DNA of 37,921 nucleotides. It comes from a virus. The stretch covers positions 1-37,921 of the IMG/VR virus record IMGVR_UViG_3300010883_000131, one strand, 5' to 3'. Shown here piece by piece: positions 20,115-28,349 of this stretch (position 1 is the first letter of the stretch; every line of letters begins with the position of its first letter). A program made the translations under genes and the position numbers. The notes under the pieces are model-generated. The model saw only the letters and a list, made by a program, of their open reading frames with translations, was not told the DNA's origin and did not search any database.

Positions 20115-21893
20115 ATGCCCAGCCCTAACGACCCCAAGCAGCTCATGCGTCTCCGTCGCGCGATGGAGTATTCTCGTTACAAGCTCCAGCCCTTCCGGGA
20201 AAGACACAAGGAGGCTGTTGAGCAGTCTGTCGGCGTGTATTACTCCGACAGCGGGGCCAAGAAGCCCGTACACGTCAACCTGATGGAGCTGGCCTCGAAC
20301 ATCTACGAACGCCAACTGGTTTCGAGACCCCCGCAGGTGAATGTCTTCTCTAGGCGGGATGGCATCTCCACGGCAGCCGAGAGGCTCGAATCGGTCGTCA
20401 ACGACCAGTTGCGCAGGTTTGACATTCACAAGGAGCTGCGGCGAGCTGTTCGCTCTGCATTGTTTTCCATCGGGATCATCAAGGTCGGCCAAGCCTTTCA
20501 GGGCTCGTATGAAGTTGACGGGTACGAGATCGACAAGAACAACCCGTTCGTGAAGCACATCCTTCTGGATGACTGGGTCCACGACATGACGGCCCGTGTT
20601 CAGGAGGAGTGTTCTTTCAAGGGCCACCGCTACCTCATGGATCTGGACGACGCCCAGTCCAACAAGGAGTTCAAGCGGAACGTCCGCTCCAAGCTCAAGG
20701 CCGGAGACCTCACCAACTACAACGAGGGCGGAGACGAACGGATCTCCTCACTGACCTCGGACGGCACGATGCTGCAAGAGAGATACATCGACAAAGTCGA
20801 GTTGTGGGAAATCTGGATCCCCAAGTCCAAGCTGCTGGTGACACTCGGACCCAATGATGGAGATCCACCCCTGCGGGTGGTGGAATGGGACGGCCCCGAA
20901 GACGGCCCCTTCCACACGTTATTCTTCAACGAGGTCGATGGGAACTCGATGCCACTGGCCCCGGCGATGCTGTGGCAGGGTCTTCACCAGATCGTCAACG
21001 GACTCTATCGAAAGCTGGACCGTCAGGCTCAACGCCAGAAGACCGTGGGGGTCGTGCGTGGGCACGATACCGAAGACGGAGACCGTCTGCGAAAGGCGAG
21101 CGACGGCGATGTCGTATCTATCAGTGGCGGAATGCCCATCGAGGAGGTCTCGACCGGAGGCATCAACCAGCAGAACTTCGCGTTCATGCTCCAGTCGAAA
21201 GAGCTGTTCAGTTGGCTGGCCGGAAACTTGGACGCTCTGGGAGGTCTGGGTGCACAGTCTGAGACTCTGGGTCAGGACCAGTTGCTGTTCTCCAGTGCCA
21301 ACCAGCGGGTAGCCGGGATGCAGGACGCGGTCAGGCTCTTCACCAAGGATGTCGTCTCAGACTTCGCCTACTACCTCTGGAGCGACCCGCTGGAAGAGTA
21401 CCCCGCAGAGATCCAGATGGGCAAGTTCGAGCCGCTGAAGACGAAGCTGAAGCCTGAGCAGCGGGAGAAATCGTTCTTCGAGTACGAACTTGATGTCGAG
21501 CCGTACTCGATGCAGTTCCAGTCACCCGGACAGAGATTGCAAACCCTCAACCAAGTTGTCCAGAGCGTGATTATGCCAGCCATGCCACTCATGCAGCAGC
21601 AGGGTATGGGCTTGGACATGGGCGCGCTGCTGAGAATTTACGCCCAGTACTCGAACATGCCTGAGCTGAACGAGATCGTCACCCAGCAGGGCGAGGCTCC
21701 TGAGCAGGGCATGGGGAGAGACGAGGAGTCCCAGAAGCAGCCACCCGTCACTCACCGCACCAACGAGAGAATCAGCAGGCCCGGAGCGACTAGGGGCGGG
21801 GCCGAGCAGGTCGCCATCAACAACATGATGGGCAACAAGATGCAGGCCAGTGAGCAAGACGCTGCCGCTAGACACACGGGAGGTGGTTCCTGA
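20115..21893 (+). CDS. Portal protein
   Basis: 592 residues; the ATG has GAGGAG and then GGTAGG just upstream. Position directly after TerL and length near 600 fit the dodecameric head-tail connector. The N-terminus is helical and basic (QLMRLRRAMEYSRYKLQPF), followed by NLMELASNIYERQL and a strand-rich wing; the C-terminus is a Gln/Gly-rich tail. The overall pattern (ERQL...PQVNVFSRR; ELRRAVRSALFSIGIIKVG) is, as I recall, common in podovirus-type portals. No catalytic motif. The next gene starts on its last base. Confidence 0.8.
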   Translation: MPSPNDPKQLMRLRRAMEYSRYKLQPFRERHKEAVEQSVGVYYSDSGAKKPVHVNLMELASNIYERQLVSRPPQVNVFSRRDGISTAAERLESVVNDQLRRFDIHKELRRAVRSALFSIGIIKVGQAFQGSYEVDGYEIDKNNPFVKHILLDDWVHDMTARVQEECSFKGHRYLMDLDDAQSNKEFKRNVRSKLKAGDLTNYNEGGDERISSLTSDGTMLQERYIDKVELWEIWIPKSKLLVTLGPNDGDPPLRVVEWDGPEDGPFHTLFFNEVDGNSMPLAPAMLWQGLHQIVNGLYRKLDRQAQRQKTVGVVRGHDTEDGDRLRKASDGDVVSISGGMPIEEVSTGGINQQNFAFMLQSKELFSWLAGNLDALGGLGAQSETLGQDQLLFSSANQRVAGMQDAVRLFTKDVVSDFAYYLWSDPLEEYPAEIQMGKFEPLKTKLKPEQREKSFFEYELDVEPYSMQFQSPGQRLQTLNQVVQSVIMPAMPLMQQQGMGLDMGALLRIYAQYSNMPELNEIVTQQGEAPEQGMGRDEESQKQPPVTHRTNERISRPGATRGGAEQVAINNMMGNKMQASEQDAAARHTGGGS

Positions 21894-22144
21894 TGGCACG
21901 AAACTACGCAAAGGAATACCGGGACTACCACGGGAAGCCCTCCCAGATCAAACGTCGATCTAATCGCAACAAGGCCCGCCGGAAGTTGCTTGCTGCCGGA
22001 GTGGTCCGTAAAGGCGATGGCAGGGATGTCCACCACAAGGACAGCAACCCGAACAACAACAGCCGGGCGAACCTCGCGGCTATCCTGAAGGGGAAGAACC
22101 GGAGCATGAATGGCAAGCGAAAAAAGCGAAAGAAGAAAACATGA
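21893..22144 (+). CDS. Small basic HNH-type nuclease-like protein
   Basis: 83 residues; its ATG overlaps the portal stop by one base. Very basic throughout. The segment DVHHKDSNPNNNSRANL matches the 'HH...N..N' core of HNH endonucleases (H-H pair, N, then a leading helix), but the preceding Cys pairs of many HNH proteins are absent. HNH proteins in packaging operons often assist terminase at cohesive or headful ends. The short length may mean a minimal domain. Start and stop overlaps point to one operon with the portal. Confidence 0.65.
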   Translation: MARNYAKEYRDYHGKPSQIKRRSNRNKARRKLLAAGVVRKGDGRDVHHKDSNPNNNSRANLAAILKGKNRSMNGKRKKRKKKT

Positions 22145-22443
22145 AAATCAAGTACACGGTAAATGGCAAGGAGCTAACGCCTGACGAGTTCAGGGCCAGA
22201 AAAGTTCCCGGTATTGATGCAAAAGGGAATGCTCCGTCTAATGTGCAAAAGGAATGGGAGGAGCATTTCTGCGAGGGTTCCGCAATACACCCAAAAGACA
22301 TCAAGGCTGCTGAGTCGCACGCCGCCAAGCACGGGGTTCCAACTTACTTTGATGGGCAAGGTAGGCCGAATTTTACTAGTATGAGGCATCAGGCCAGCTA
22401 CCTGAGGCTAATCGGTATGCACAACAAAGACGGAGTCATGTAA
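22141..22443 (+). CDS. Small conserved phage protein, unknown function
   Basis: 100 residues, ATG at 22141 overlapping the previous stop by four bases. It has an N-terminal strand pair (KIKYTVNGKELTPDEFRAR) and a C-terminal block GVPTYFDGQGRPNFTSMRHQ followed by YLRLIGMHN. That C-terminal pattern (GVPT.FD..GRP.F.S..H....LR..G..) is one I recall from many phage structural-gene clusters, but with no assigned role. A nucleic-acid or virion-assembly role is a guess. Confidence 0.6.
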   Translation: MKIKYTVNGKELTPDEFRARKVPGIDAKGNAPSNVQKEWEEHFCEGSAIHPKDIKAAESHAAKHGVPTYFDGQGRPNFTSMRHQASYLRLIGMHNKDGVM

Positions 22444-22904
22444 TGCCCATCATGAGCAAGGTTCTGGGAGCGAAAGAGTTTACACCGTTCGCGAAATCTG
22501 CGAAGGCGGGCCTGCTAAGTTTTCTGGGCGGCCTCTCCACTCCAAAAAAACGCAAGAAAAGGGGAGTGTATCGCCCAAAGCACGGGCCGGTGCCATCCGC
22601 CAAAGATCCACGGAGGGCGGGACAGTGGCGGAGAGTAGGCAACCGCTGGGTCCGGCAGAGATTCGGTCACGAAGCCCGGCAAAAACGGTACAACGAAAAC
22701 TACCAGAAGGCTTTCAAGAAAAGTGCCAAGGAGCAACTATTTGAGCAGGACTTGAGAAATCGCGTGGACAAGCGAATGCAGAAAATCACCCCGCCCGACC
22801 TGAGTCACGGGGGCAGAATAGCAAAGAAAAAGAAGCGTCGGCGGCCAGCCTCTCAAGGCAACCGGCTCCGGTCGCTTCTCGGTGGAGTTAGTTCTTACGC
22901 TTGA
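22443..22904 (+). CDS. Basic hypothetical protein in packaging operon
   Basis: 153 residues, ATG at 22443 on the last base of the previous stop. Very rich in Lys and Arg (STPKKRKKRGVYRPK; AKKKKRRRPASQG), with Trp-Arg motifs in the middle (AGQWRRVGNRWVRQRF) and a helical segment near residues 75-115. It could bind DNA or RNA inside the head, or act as a head-associated protein. No family recognised. It ends 14 bp before the scaffold gene start. Confidence 0.55.
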   Translation: MPIMSKVLGAKEFTPFAKSAKAGLLSFLGGLSTPKKRKKRGVYRPKHGPVPSAKDPRRAGQWRRVGNRWVRQRFGHEARQKRYNENYQKAFKKSAKEQLFEQDLRNRVDKRMQKITPPDLSHGGRIAKKKKRRRPASQGNRLRSLLGGVSSYA

Positions 22905-22918
22905 AGGAGCAAAAAACG

Positions 22919-23782
22919 ATGGCTGACGAGTACCAGATGGACGAGGGCGAACCGACTGAACTCCCAGAGGAGAATCCGGGCGAGGAACTCGTGGACGTAT
23001 TTGAGCCTGCGGCCTTCTCCGAAGAGTCGCCGGAAGAAGAGTCGGAGGGCGAGGAGCCTGAGGCGTCGGAGTCCAGCTTCAGAGACGAGCAGTATCTCTG
23101 GGGCCAACAGATCGGACTGACCCGCGATCAGGTCGAGGCGTTCGGGACGCCTGAAGCCTTTGACGGGATGGTTGAGAGAATCTCTTACGACGAGGAAGAG
23201 GGGGACGCTCCCGAGGCTCCGGCAGCAGCACCTGCAGAGGAGTTCACGAGCTTCGTCTTGGAGGACGCGGGCGACTACGACGACGGGATCGTCAAGTTTG
23301 TCGAGTACGCCAACGAGCAGCTCAAGAGCGTATCCGAGGAAGTTGCCGGTCTCCGTGAAGAGAACTCCCGCTTGATTCAGGCGGAACACGGTCGTCACGC
23401 GGAAACCAATGTTGCAGAATTCGAGCGGATCGTGAATACTATGGACGAAGCGACTTTCGGACGAGGTGAGCAGGATCTCCTGCCTAGCCATGAAGCCGAT
23501 TCTCGCATGAGGCTGGCTGAGGCGGTTTCACGACTGGGGCACGGGTACGAGGCAAGGGGTGAAGAAATTCCCCTGATGGCTCGATTGGTTGAAGAAGCCA
23601 GCGGTGCTGTCTTCGGCAACGAGATCAAGAATCAGACTCTCCGAAAAGTCTCAGAAAGGTCGCGTCAGCAAAGGTCACAAGCCTCGGCTGTCCCGACTCA
23701 CGAAGAAGCCTCCCCTCTCACGTCCGACGAAGCTGCCATCAAGGCGGCGACCGAGTGGCAGCAGGATCAGGGGTGGCGTTAG
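22919..23782 (+). CDS. Scaffold-like acidic protein
   Basis: 287 residues from the ATG at 22919 (AAGGAGC upstream). The first ~100 residues are extremely acidic (Glu/Asp with Pro and Ser), the middle is helical coiled-coil-like (EYANEQLKSVSEEVAGLRE), and the C-terminus is helical and more basic (KVSERSRQQRSQAS). This layout, directly before the capsid gene, is that of podovirus scaffolding proteins, which guide procapsid assembly through a basic C-terminal capsid-binding helix. No protease motif is visible. It is 29 bp from the capsid start. Confidence 0.7.
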   Translation: MADEYQMDEGEPTELPEENPGEELVDVFEPAAFSEESPEEESEGEEPEASESSFRDEQYLWGQQIGLTRDQVEAFGTPEAFDGMVERISYDEEEGDAPEAPAAAPAEEFTSFVLEDAGDYDDGIVKFVEYANEQLKSVSEEVAGLREENSRLIQAEHGRHAETNVAEFERIVNTMDEATFGRGEQDLLPSHEADSRMRLAEAVSRLGHGYEARGEEIPLMARLVEEASGAVFGNEIKNQTLRKVSERSRQQRSQASAVPTHEEASPLTSDEAAIKAATEWQQDQGWR

Positions 23783-23811
23783 AAACCAGCCTAAAAACAA
23801 GGACATAAAAC

Positions 23812-24873
23812 ATGGCCTACGTCGCCAGCGACTACCAAGACCTGATCGAGACCACGCTTCGCCATCTAGACAAGGTGAAGTGGACGGACCTCGTCGTGGA
23901 CCTCCAGCGCCACACGGCGATGCCCCAGCTCCTCAAGAAGAATCGCGTCGAATTCGGTTCGGGCCACGGCCACCAGTTCAATCTCCGCGTGGACAGCAAC
24001 AACGCTGCTCGCAACGTGAAACTGAACGAAGAAGACAACCCGACAACCACCGACACGCAGATTCGCGGCCAGATCGACTGGCGGCACAGCGAGACGCACT
24101 GGGCCATCGAAGAGCGGATCATTGCGATGAACCGCGAACCCGCCCGTCTCGTGAACCTTCTGAAGTCGTCTCGCATCGACTGCATGACCAGTCTCGCCGG
24201 ACTGATGGAAGAGAACTTCTGGGGCGCCCCTCCGGCCAAGGGCGACACTCTACAGCCTCTCGGCGTCAACTACTGGATCGCCCTCGGCGGCGAGACCGAC
24301 AAGGGCTTCTTGGGCAACCTACCTGAGAGTGGCGGCTACGTTGCTGGCGACAAGATCGGCGGCGTGGACCCTGCTGCATATACGCGGTGGAAAAATTACG
24401 TCGATTTTTTCTCGAAGGTTTCAAAGAGCGATCTGATCCGCGCTTGGCGGGAAGCTGCTGTCAAAACGGACTTCCGTCCGCCTGTTGACGGCCCCTACAA
24501 CAACGTAGGACAGGACTTCTCGTTCTATACTTCCTACGCGATCATCTCGCGGATGGAAGAGATTCTGGAGAGCCAGAACCAGAACCTTGGTAACGACGTG
24601 GCCAGCAAGGAGGGCGCTACAACCTTCCGTCGCACGTCGATCAACTGGGTTCCGTTCCTCGACGTGGATCAGGGCAACGTCGCCCAGAACCGCGTTTACG
24701 GGATCAACTGGAAAAACTTCATGCCGGTTTTCCTCAGCGGAGAATACATGCGAGAGTCGAAAGTGGCCCCGCATCCGCTGCATCACCGGACTATTACGCA
24801 GTACATTGACTGCACCTATAACTTCCTGTGTAACGACCGTCGCAGCCAGTTCTTGCTGCGGGACGTTTCCTAA
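23812..24873 (+). CDS. Major capsid protein candidate
   Basis: 353 residues; the ATG has AAGGA upstream. A helical N-terminus (MAYVASDYQDLIETTLRHLD), then a strand-rich body with E-loop-like basic/acidic segments and a C-terminal strand cluster (NWKNFMPVFLSGEYMRES; YIDCTYNFLCNDRR), consistent with an HK97-type or related capsid fold by length. Position directly after the scaffold, followed by its own terminator as is usual for a highly expressed gene, supports the call. Sequence alone would not prove the fold. Confidence 0.7.
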   Translation: MAYVASDYQDLIETTLRHLDKVKWTDLVVDLQRHTAMPQLLKKNRVEFGSGHGHQFNLRVDSNNAARNVKLNEEDNPTTTDTQIRGQIDWRHSETHWAIEERIIAMNREPARLVNLLKSSRIDCMTSLAGLMEENFWGAPPAKGDTLQPLGVNYWIALGGETDKGFLGNLPESGGYVAGDKIGGVDPAAYTRWKNYVDFFSKVSKSDLIRAWREAAVKTDFRPPVDGPYNNVGQDFSFYTSYAIISRMEEILESQNQNLGNDVASKEGATTFRRTSINWVPFLDVDQGNVAQNRVYGINWKNFMPVFLSGEYMRESKVAPHPLHHRTITQYIDCTYNFLCNDRRSQFLLRDVS

Positions 24874-24889
24874 GTAACTAGAACCGTTT

Positions 24890-24936
24890 AGCCTCCCGCC
24901 TTAGCAATCGCTGCCACGCGGGGCGGGAGGCTTTTT
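24890..24936 (+). terminator. Intrinsic terminator after the capsid gene
   Basis: AGCCTCCCGCC (24890-24900) pairs perfectly with GGCGGGAGGCT (24922-24932), followed by TTTTT. It sits 17 bp after the capsid stop codon; partial read-through would lower the expression of later structural genes relative to capsid. Confidence 0.85.
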
Positions 24937-24970
24937 GAAACTGGCAGCATCAAAGAAAGAAGCGTGAAAC

Positions 24971-25747
24971 ATGGCTATGGCACATCAAAGCGGAAACTCG
25001 GGCAAAGTCCTCGGTGGCGGGTTCGAGTACAAAATTCCTGTCAAGAACTGGGCACACGGACTCGAATCCGGCGGAAAGAGCGGGGTCTTCACCTTGGACG
25101 ACCTCCTGCCGTACACCGCAGCCGACTACGACGCCCTGAACAGTACCGTTGGTACTGGCGTCTTGGGTGCTGTGAACGGTTCGCCCAACGGAGAGGTCGA
25201 GCTGACTATCCCGGCAGGCAGTTCAACGAACGAAGACATCGTGTGTCTCAGTGCCAAACGAAACGGCATCGGGGCTTTGAAGTTCGTCAGCGGGAAGCAG
25301 AGTGCCGGTGCGATCAGGTTCAAGGTGAGCAACATCACAGTCCTGAGAGACCTCGTTGTCGGGTTCGTAGACTCGTCACTCACGCCCATCGTGACATCTC
25401 CAGTCCTTGCCGCCGACACGATGGCTGCGGTTGATTTCGTTGGACTGCGGGGACTTCTCAGCACTTCGTCTCTGGATCTCATCTACGGTGCTGACGCAAG
25501 TGCCCCCACGGTCCACAAGTCGGCGGCAAAGGTTCTCATCGCGGACACCTACGTCAACTTCAGTGTCCACTGTGACGGAACCAGCGTGCGTATGTTCATT
25601 GACGGAGTGAAGATCGGTGACAAGGTTCCTCTCGGTGATGTCGCCGCAACGGACCTGAAGCCGGTTGTTCTTCTGAAGCTCAGTGCCGCGATTCTCTCGC
25701 CACTGACTGTCACGGTTGACTCCTTCGCCGGAGCCAACGAACGATAA
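24971..25747 (+). CDS. Probable virion surface/decoration protein
   Basis: 258 residues; the ATG has a weak AAGAAAGAAG upstream. The sequence is almost wholly beta (alternating Val/Thr/Ser strands), with a lectin- or concanavalin-like stretch (FSVHCDGTSVRMFIDGVKIG, in which '..HxxGTxxxxxIDGV' is the jelly-roll edge of LamG/ConA proteins). It sits between two terminators just after the capsid gene, like head decoration or fibre proteins. It has Cys at only two places. Function as capsid decoration is inference from position and fold type. Confidence 0.55.
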   Translation: MAMAHQSGNSGKVLGGGFEYKIPVKNWAHGLESGGKSGVFTLDDLLPYTAADYDALNSTVGTGVLGAVNGSPNGEVELTIPAGSSTNEDIVCLSAKRNGIGALKFVSGKQSAGAIRFKVSNITVLRDLVVGFVDSSLTPIVTSPVLAADTMAAVDFVGLRGLLSTSSLDLIYGADASAPTVHKSAAKVLIADTYVNFSVHCDGTSVRMFIDGVKIGDKVPLGDVAATDLKPVVLLKLSAAILSPLTVTVDSFAGANER

Positions 25748-25776
25748 GCCCCAAGGGATTCGCCTCCCTTCAGCCG

Positions 25777-25817
25777 CAGGGGGCGGTGGTTTCACCGCCA
25801 TCGTCCCCTGTTCTTTT
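25777..25817 (+). terminator. Terminator-like hairpin after the decoration-like gene
   Basis: CAGGGG (25777-25782) pairs with CCCCTG (25805-25810), enclosing GGCGGTG/CACCGCC with a 4-nt loop, and TTCTTTT follows. The next gene starts 14 bp later, so some read-through is likely. Confidence 0.55.
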
Positions 25818-25831
25818 ACTAGGGGTATCGC

Positions 25832-27091
25832 ATGGCACTTCTCGGACTGAACTTCGGCGAGCTTCAGATAGAAGTCAACGAGTACCTGTTCGGCGGATCA
25901 GGTGCGCCGGTTGGCGCGACGAACATCGACATCGTCAAGCGGGTCATCCACTCGGGCTGCCGCCAGTTCTACAGCCCACCGCCAGTCGGGAGATACACCC
26001 ACGAGTGGAGCTTCCTGAAGCCCCTCACCAAGAGGACGATTCAGGCTCCCTACACCAACGGGGCCACAAACACGGCGTACTACCAGCACGTCGGAGCGAC
26101 CAGTGGCGACCGGCTGATGAAGGTCACCCGTCTGAGCGTCATTTCACGCAACGAGTCGCAGAAGAAATACACAACAGCAAGCAACCACGGGTTCGTTGTT
26201 GGCGACGTTGTGAGGATTCACGACCTAATCAGTGCCGGAGATACAGTCCACCACACCTTCACAATCGTTTCCGTTCCAACACTCGACTCGTTCGTGCATG
26301 ATGAAGCGTCAGTTGCGATTGATACAGAAGACTCAGTCGTTTCCAAGGACATCCCATCTTGGGCAGCGAACGGGCTGTTTGATTTCAACGGAGTCAGCTA
26401 CCCGATTGCCTCTGTCCTCTCCGGGGACAACGCCTACAAGTGCATTCTGGACCCAGACGACAACCCCGGAGCGGGTGGGCACCAGACCACGGCGACGTTC
26501 AAGATCCACCAAGACGACTACGACCTCGAAGCCGACTTTGGCCGTATCGTCGGGAACATCACCTTCTCCGAGGGAGACAACGCTTGGCACACAGTCAAGA
26601 TTGTCGGAGAGGGGCGAATAAGGGAGCTGCGGCAGAGAGATTACGCAGCCAGTTCCTCCACAGACCCGACCCTTGCTGCGATTGTCCCGAAAAACACTCT
26701 CGCGACATCAGCGACAGGCGGAAGCCGCACCCACCAGATCAGGTTCTGGCCCGCGATCACCAGCGCGGCAACCATCCACTACCGCTACGAGGTCAGGCCG
26801 CAAGCGCTGGAAGAGGACACCGACTACCCCTACGGTGCGGATGACCACTCTGATACAATCCTGTACTCCTGCCTGTGCGAAGCCGAACGAAGGATCGACA
26901 GGGAGGCTGGGGTCTACAAGATGCGGTTTATGGAGGCACTCGCCTCATCCATCGAGAAGGACGGTCGGGCAAACCGGCCAGAGTTGCTAGGATACAACAG
27001 CGATCAATCAGACGGGTTCGACCCCGAGCACACGCGAATCTTCGGCGGTCGAATCCGCCACAGGCAGCAAGACGGAACATTTCTGGAGTAA
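25832..27091 (+). CDS. Head-tail adaptor / tail-tubular-A-like protein
   Basis: 419 residues; the ATG has AGGGG upstream. The N-terminus is helical with an opening segment (LQIEVNEYLFGG; IDIVKRVIHSGCRQFYS), a central beta-rich insertion (residues ~110-250) and a helical C-terminus (LCEAERRIDREAGVYKMRF). The helix pattern at both ends, with a C-terminal '..EAE...D...G.....F...' block, resembles the tail-tubular-A/adaptor family of podoviruses, though this protein is about twice as long as T7's because of the middle insertion. The call is inferred from order (after capsid) and this pattern. Confidence 0.5.
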   Translation: MALLGLNFGELQIEVNEYLFGGSGAPVGATNIDIVKRVIHSGCRQFYSPPPVGRYTHEWSFLKPLTKRTIQAPYTNGATNTAYYQHVGATSGDRLMKVTRLSVISRNESQKKYTTASNHGFVVGDVVRIHDLISAGDTVHHTFTIVSVPTLDSFVHDEASVAIDTEDSVVSKDIPSWAANGLFDFNGVSYPIASVLSGDNAYKCILDPDDNPGAGGHQTTATFKIHQDDYDLEADFGRIVGNITFSEGDNAWHTVKIVGEGRIRELRQRDYAASSSTDPTLAAIVPKNTLATSATGGSRTHQIRFWPAITSAATIHYRYEVRPQALEEDTDYPYGADDHSDTILYSCLCEAERRIDREAGVYKMRFMEALASSIEKDGRANRPELLGYNSDQSDGFDPEHTRIFGGRIRHRQQDGTFLE

Positions 27092-27096
27092 CAATT

Positions 27097-27429
27097 ATGG
27101 CACTCATTGAACGCTGGGACTCCGTGCGAACCGCACTGTGCTCCGCCTTAAATGCAGACTCAGAGTCCGTCGATCTCAGGAATTCGTCCAGCGGGATTGT
27201 GATGTTCACAGCCAACCCCGGCGACGCAATCGACATCTTCGTTTCTCACGACGACTCCGATTTCAACAAGCTCGTCAAGTCTGACGGGGACGCGGTTCAA
27301 CTCGGGTCAGCAACCGCCCCGGTCGCAAACACGGCGATCCCACTGCCGGACGAGGTGTTTGCCGCACACTTCCTCAGGCTGGAAGTCTCCGGTTCCGACG
27401 TTACAGCCACATTTATGCTGAAGGGGTAG
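27097..27429 (+). CDS. Small beta-rich virion-like protein
   Basis: 110 residues from the ATG at 27097 (GGAG upstream). Strand-rich: SSSGIVMFTANPGDAIDIFV, then loops with Asp/Ser and a final strand pair (LRLEVSGSDVTATFMLKG). A compact beta-sandwich such as a decoration or fibre-attachment protein is plausible. It follows the adaptor gene by five bases and precedes the next structural gene by two, so it belongs to the structural operon. No family recognised. Confidence 0.55.
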   Translation: MALIERWDSVRTALCSALNADSESVDLRNSSSGIVMFTANPGDAIDIFVSHDDSDFNKLVKSDGDAVQLGSATAPVANTAIPLPDEVFAAHFLRLEVSGSDVTATFMLKG

Positions 27430-27431
27430 TC

Positions 27432-28094
27432 ATGAGCAAGCGGGCCATCTTCTTGGGCGGAAAGCGTGGCGGCTCGGTGCCGGTGGTCACTACCACGACC
27501 ACATGGCAGGTCTCCCATTCCGGCGATGACGGCTCGGGTATCGACAGCGGCATCGGCAGCACGGTGCTGTCATCCCTGCAGGCTGGAAACGAAACTTATG
27601 CGTATGTGACGAACATTGGCTACTACGCCTTCTTTAGATTTCTAAATGTGGGCATACCGCAGGGAGCGAACATCCACGCCGCCAAACTGACCCTCAGGAC
27701 ACGCGATGCCGCATCCGGGGGTACGGAAGGCGGAGACTTGGACCTGTACACCTTCAAGGTGGATGCCTTGGATGTGAACAGCAGCACTCGCCCCGCTTCT
27801 GATTCAAGCGTTTTCAACGATCTGGCCGACTCAACAACGGCGGTTGTGGACTGGACCCTCACCAGCAGCGTGAGTGACGATGCCGACTTGGACACCCCTG
27901 AAATAAAGACAGTTCTTCAAGAGGTTGTGGATCGCGGCGGTTGGTTAACAGGAAGCAACGTCACGTTTCGCACTTACAACACAAAAACAACCGAGACAAG
28001 CCCGACAGGCGTGGCAACCTGCTTACTCCACATCTCCGCCCACGAAACCGCCACTTCAACAGCAGCCAAGTTGACAGTTACCTACTCCTCCTAA
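27432..28094 (+). CDS. DNRLRE/CBM-like virion protein
   Basis: 220 residues; a typical start with a strong acidic/Thr-rich beginning (VTTTTTWQVSHSGDDGS). The body reads AFFRFLNVGIPQGANIHAAK, then LDLYTFKVDALDVN and a late WLTGSNVTFRTYN block, the pattern of the DNRLRE-type beta-sandwich (a '..y..aRF.nv.iP.ga.i..A.L.l' start, then an '..a...W...' close), found in secreted and cell-surface carbohydrate-binding proteins. In a phage this would be a head- or tail-attached binding protein. The family call is by pattern. Confidence 0.55.
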   Translation: MSKRAIFLGGKRGGSVPVVTTTTTWQVSHSGDDGSGIDSGIGSTVLSSLQAGNETYAYVTNIGYYAFFRFLNVGIPQGANIHAAKLTLRTRDAASGGTEGGDLDLYTFKVDALDVNSSTRPASDSSVFNDLADSTTAVVDWTLTSSVSDDADLDTPEIKTVLQEVVDRGGWLTGSNVTFRTYNTKTTETSPTGVATCLLHISAHETATSTAAKLTVTYSS

Positions 28095-28116
28095 CTGTCC
28101 TCGCAAGGAGAACACA

Positions 28117-28329
28117 ATGAGTCAACGACATGCAGTACAAGACGCGACGGGCGTTGTCGCCGCTGACGAAAACGGCGACATCCTGATCCTTGCTGGCCAG
28201 ACAGCAGACAAGCCCGGCGATGGAGATGAGGGCTACGCGCCCGGTGCCCTCTTCATTGACATGCAGGATGGCAAGCTCTACGTCAACCAGTCCGGGACTG
28301 TCTGGACGGTCGCCGGAAGTCACGCATAA
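28117..28329 (+). CDS. Small head/fibre-like protein
   Basis: 70 residues; the ATG has AAGGAG upstream. A Gly/Asp-rich protein with the block GYAPGALFIDMQDGKLYVNQ and then GTVWTVAG. A 'GY.PGALFID...G.LYVN.G' repeat unit is one I recall from phage head-fibre and small structural proteins. It follows the DNRLRE-like gene by 22 bp and precedes the large tail gene. Probable virion component; exact place unknown. Confidence 0.55.
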   Translation: MSQRHAVQDATGVVAADENGDILILAGQTADKPGDGDEGYAPGALFIDMQDGKLYVNQSGTVWTVAGSHA

Positions 28330-28349
28330 ACCCCTTTTAGGAGGATGCT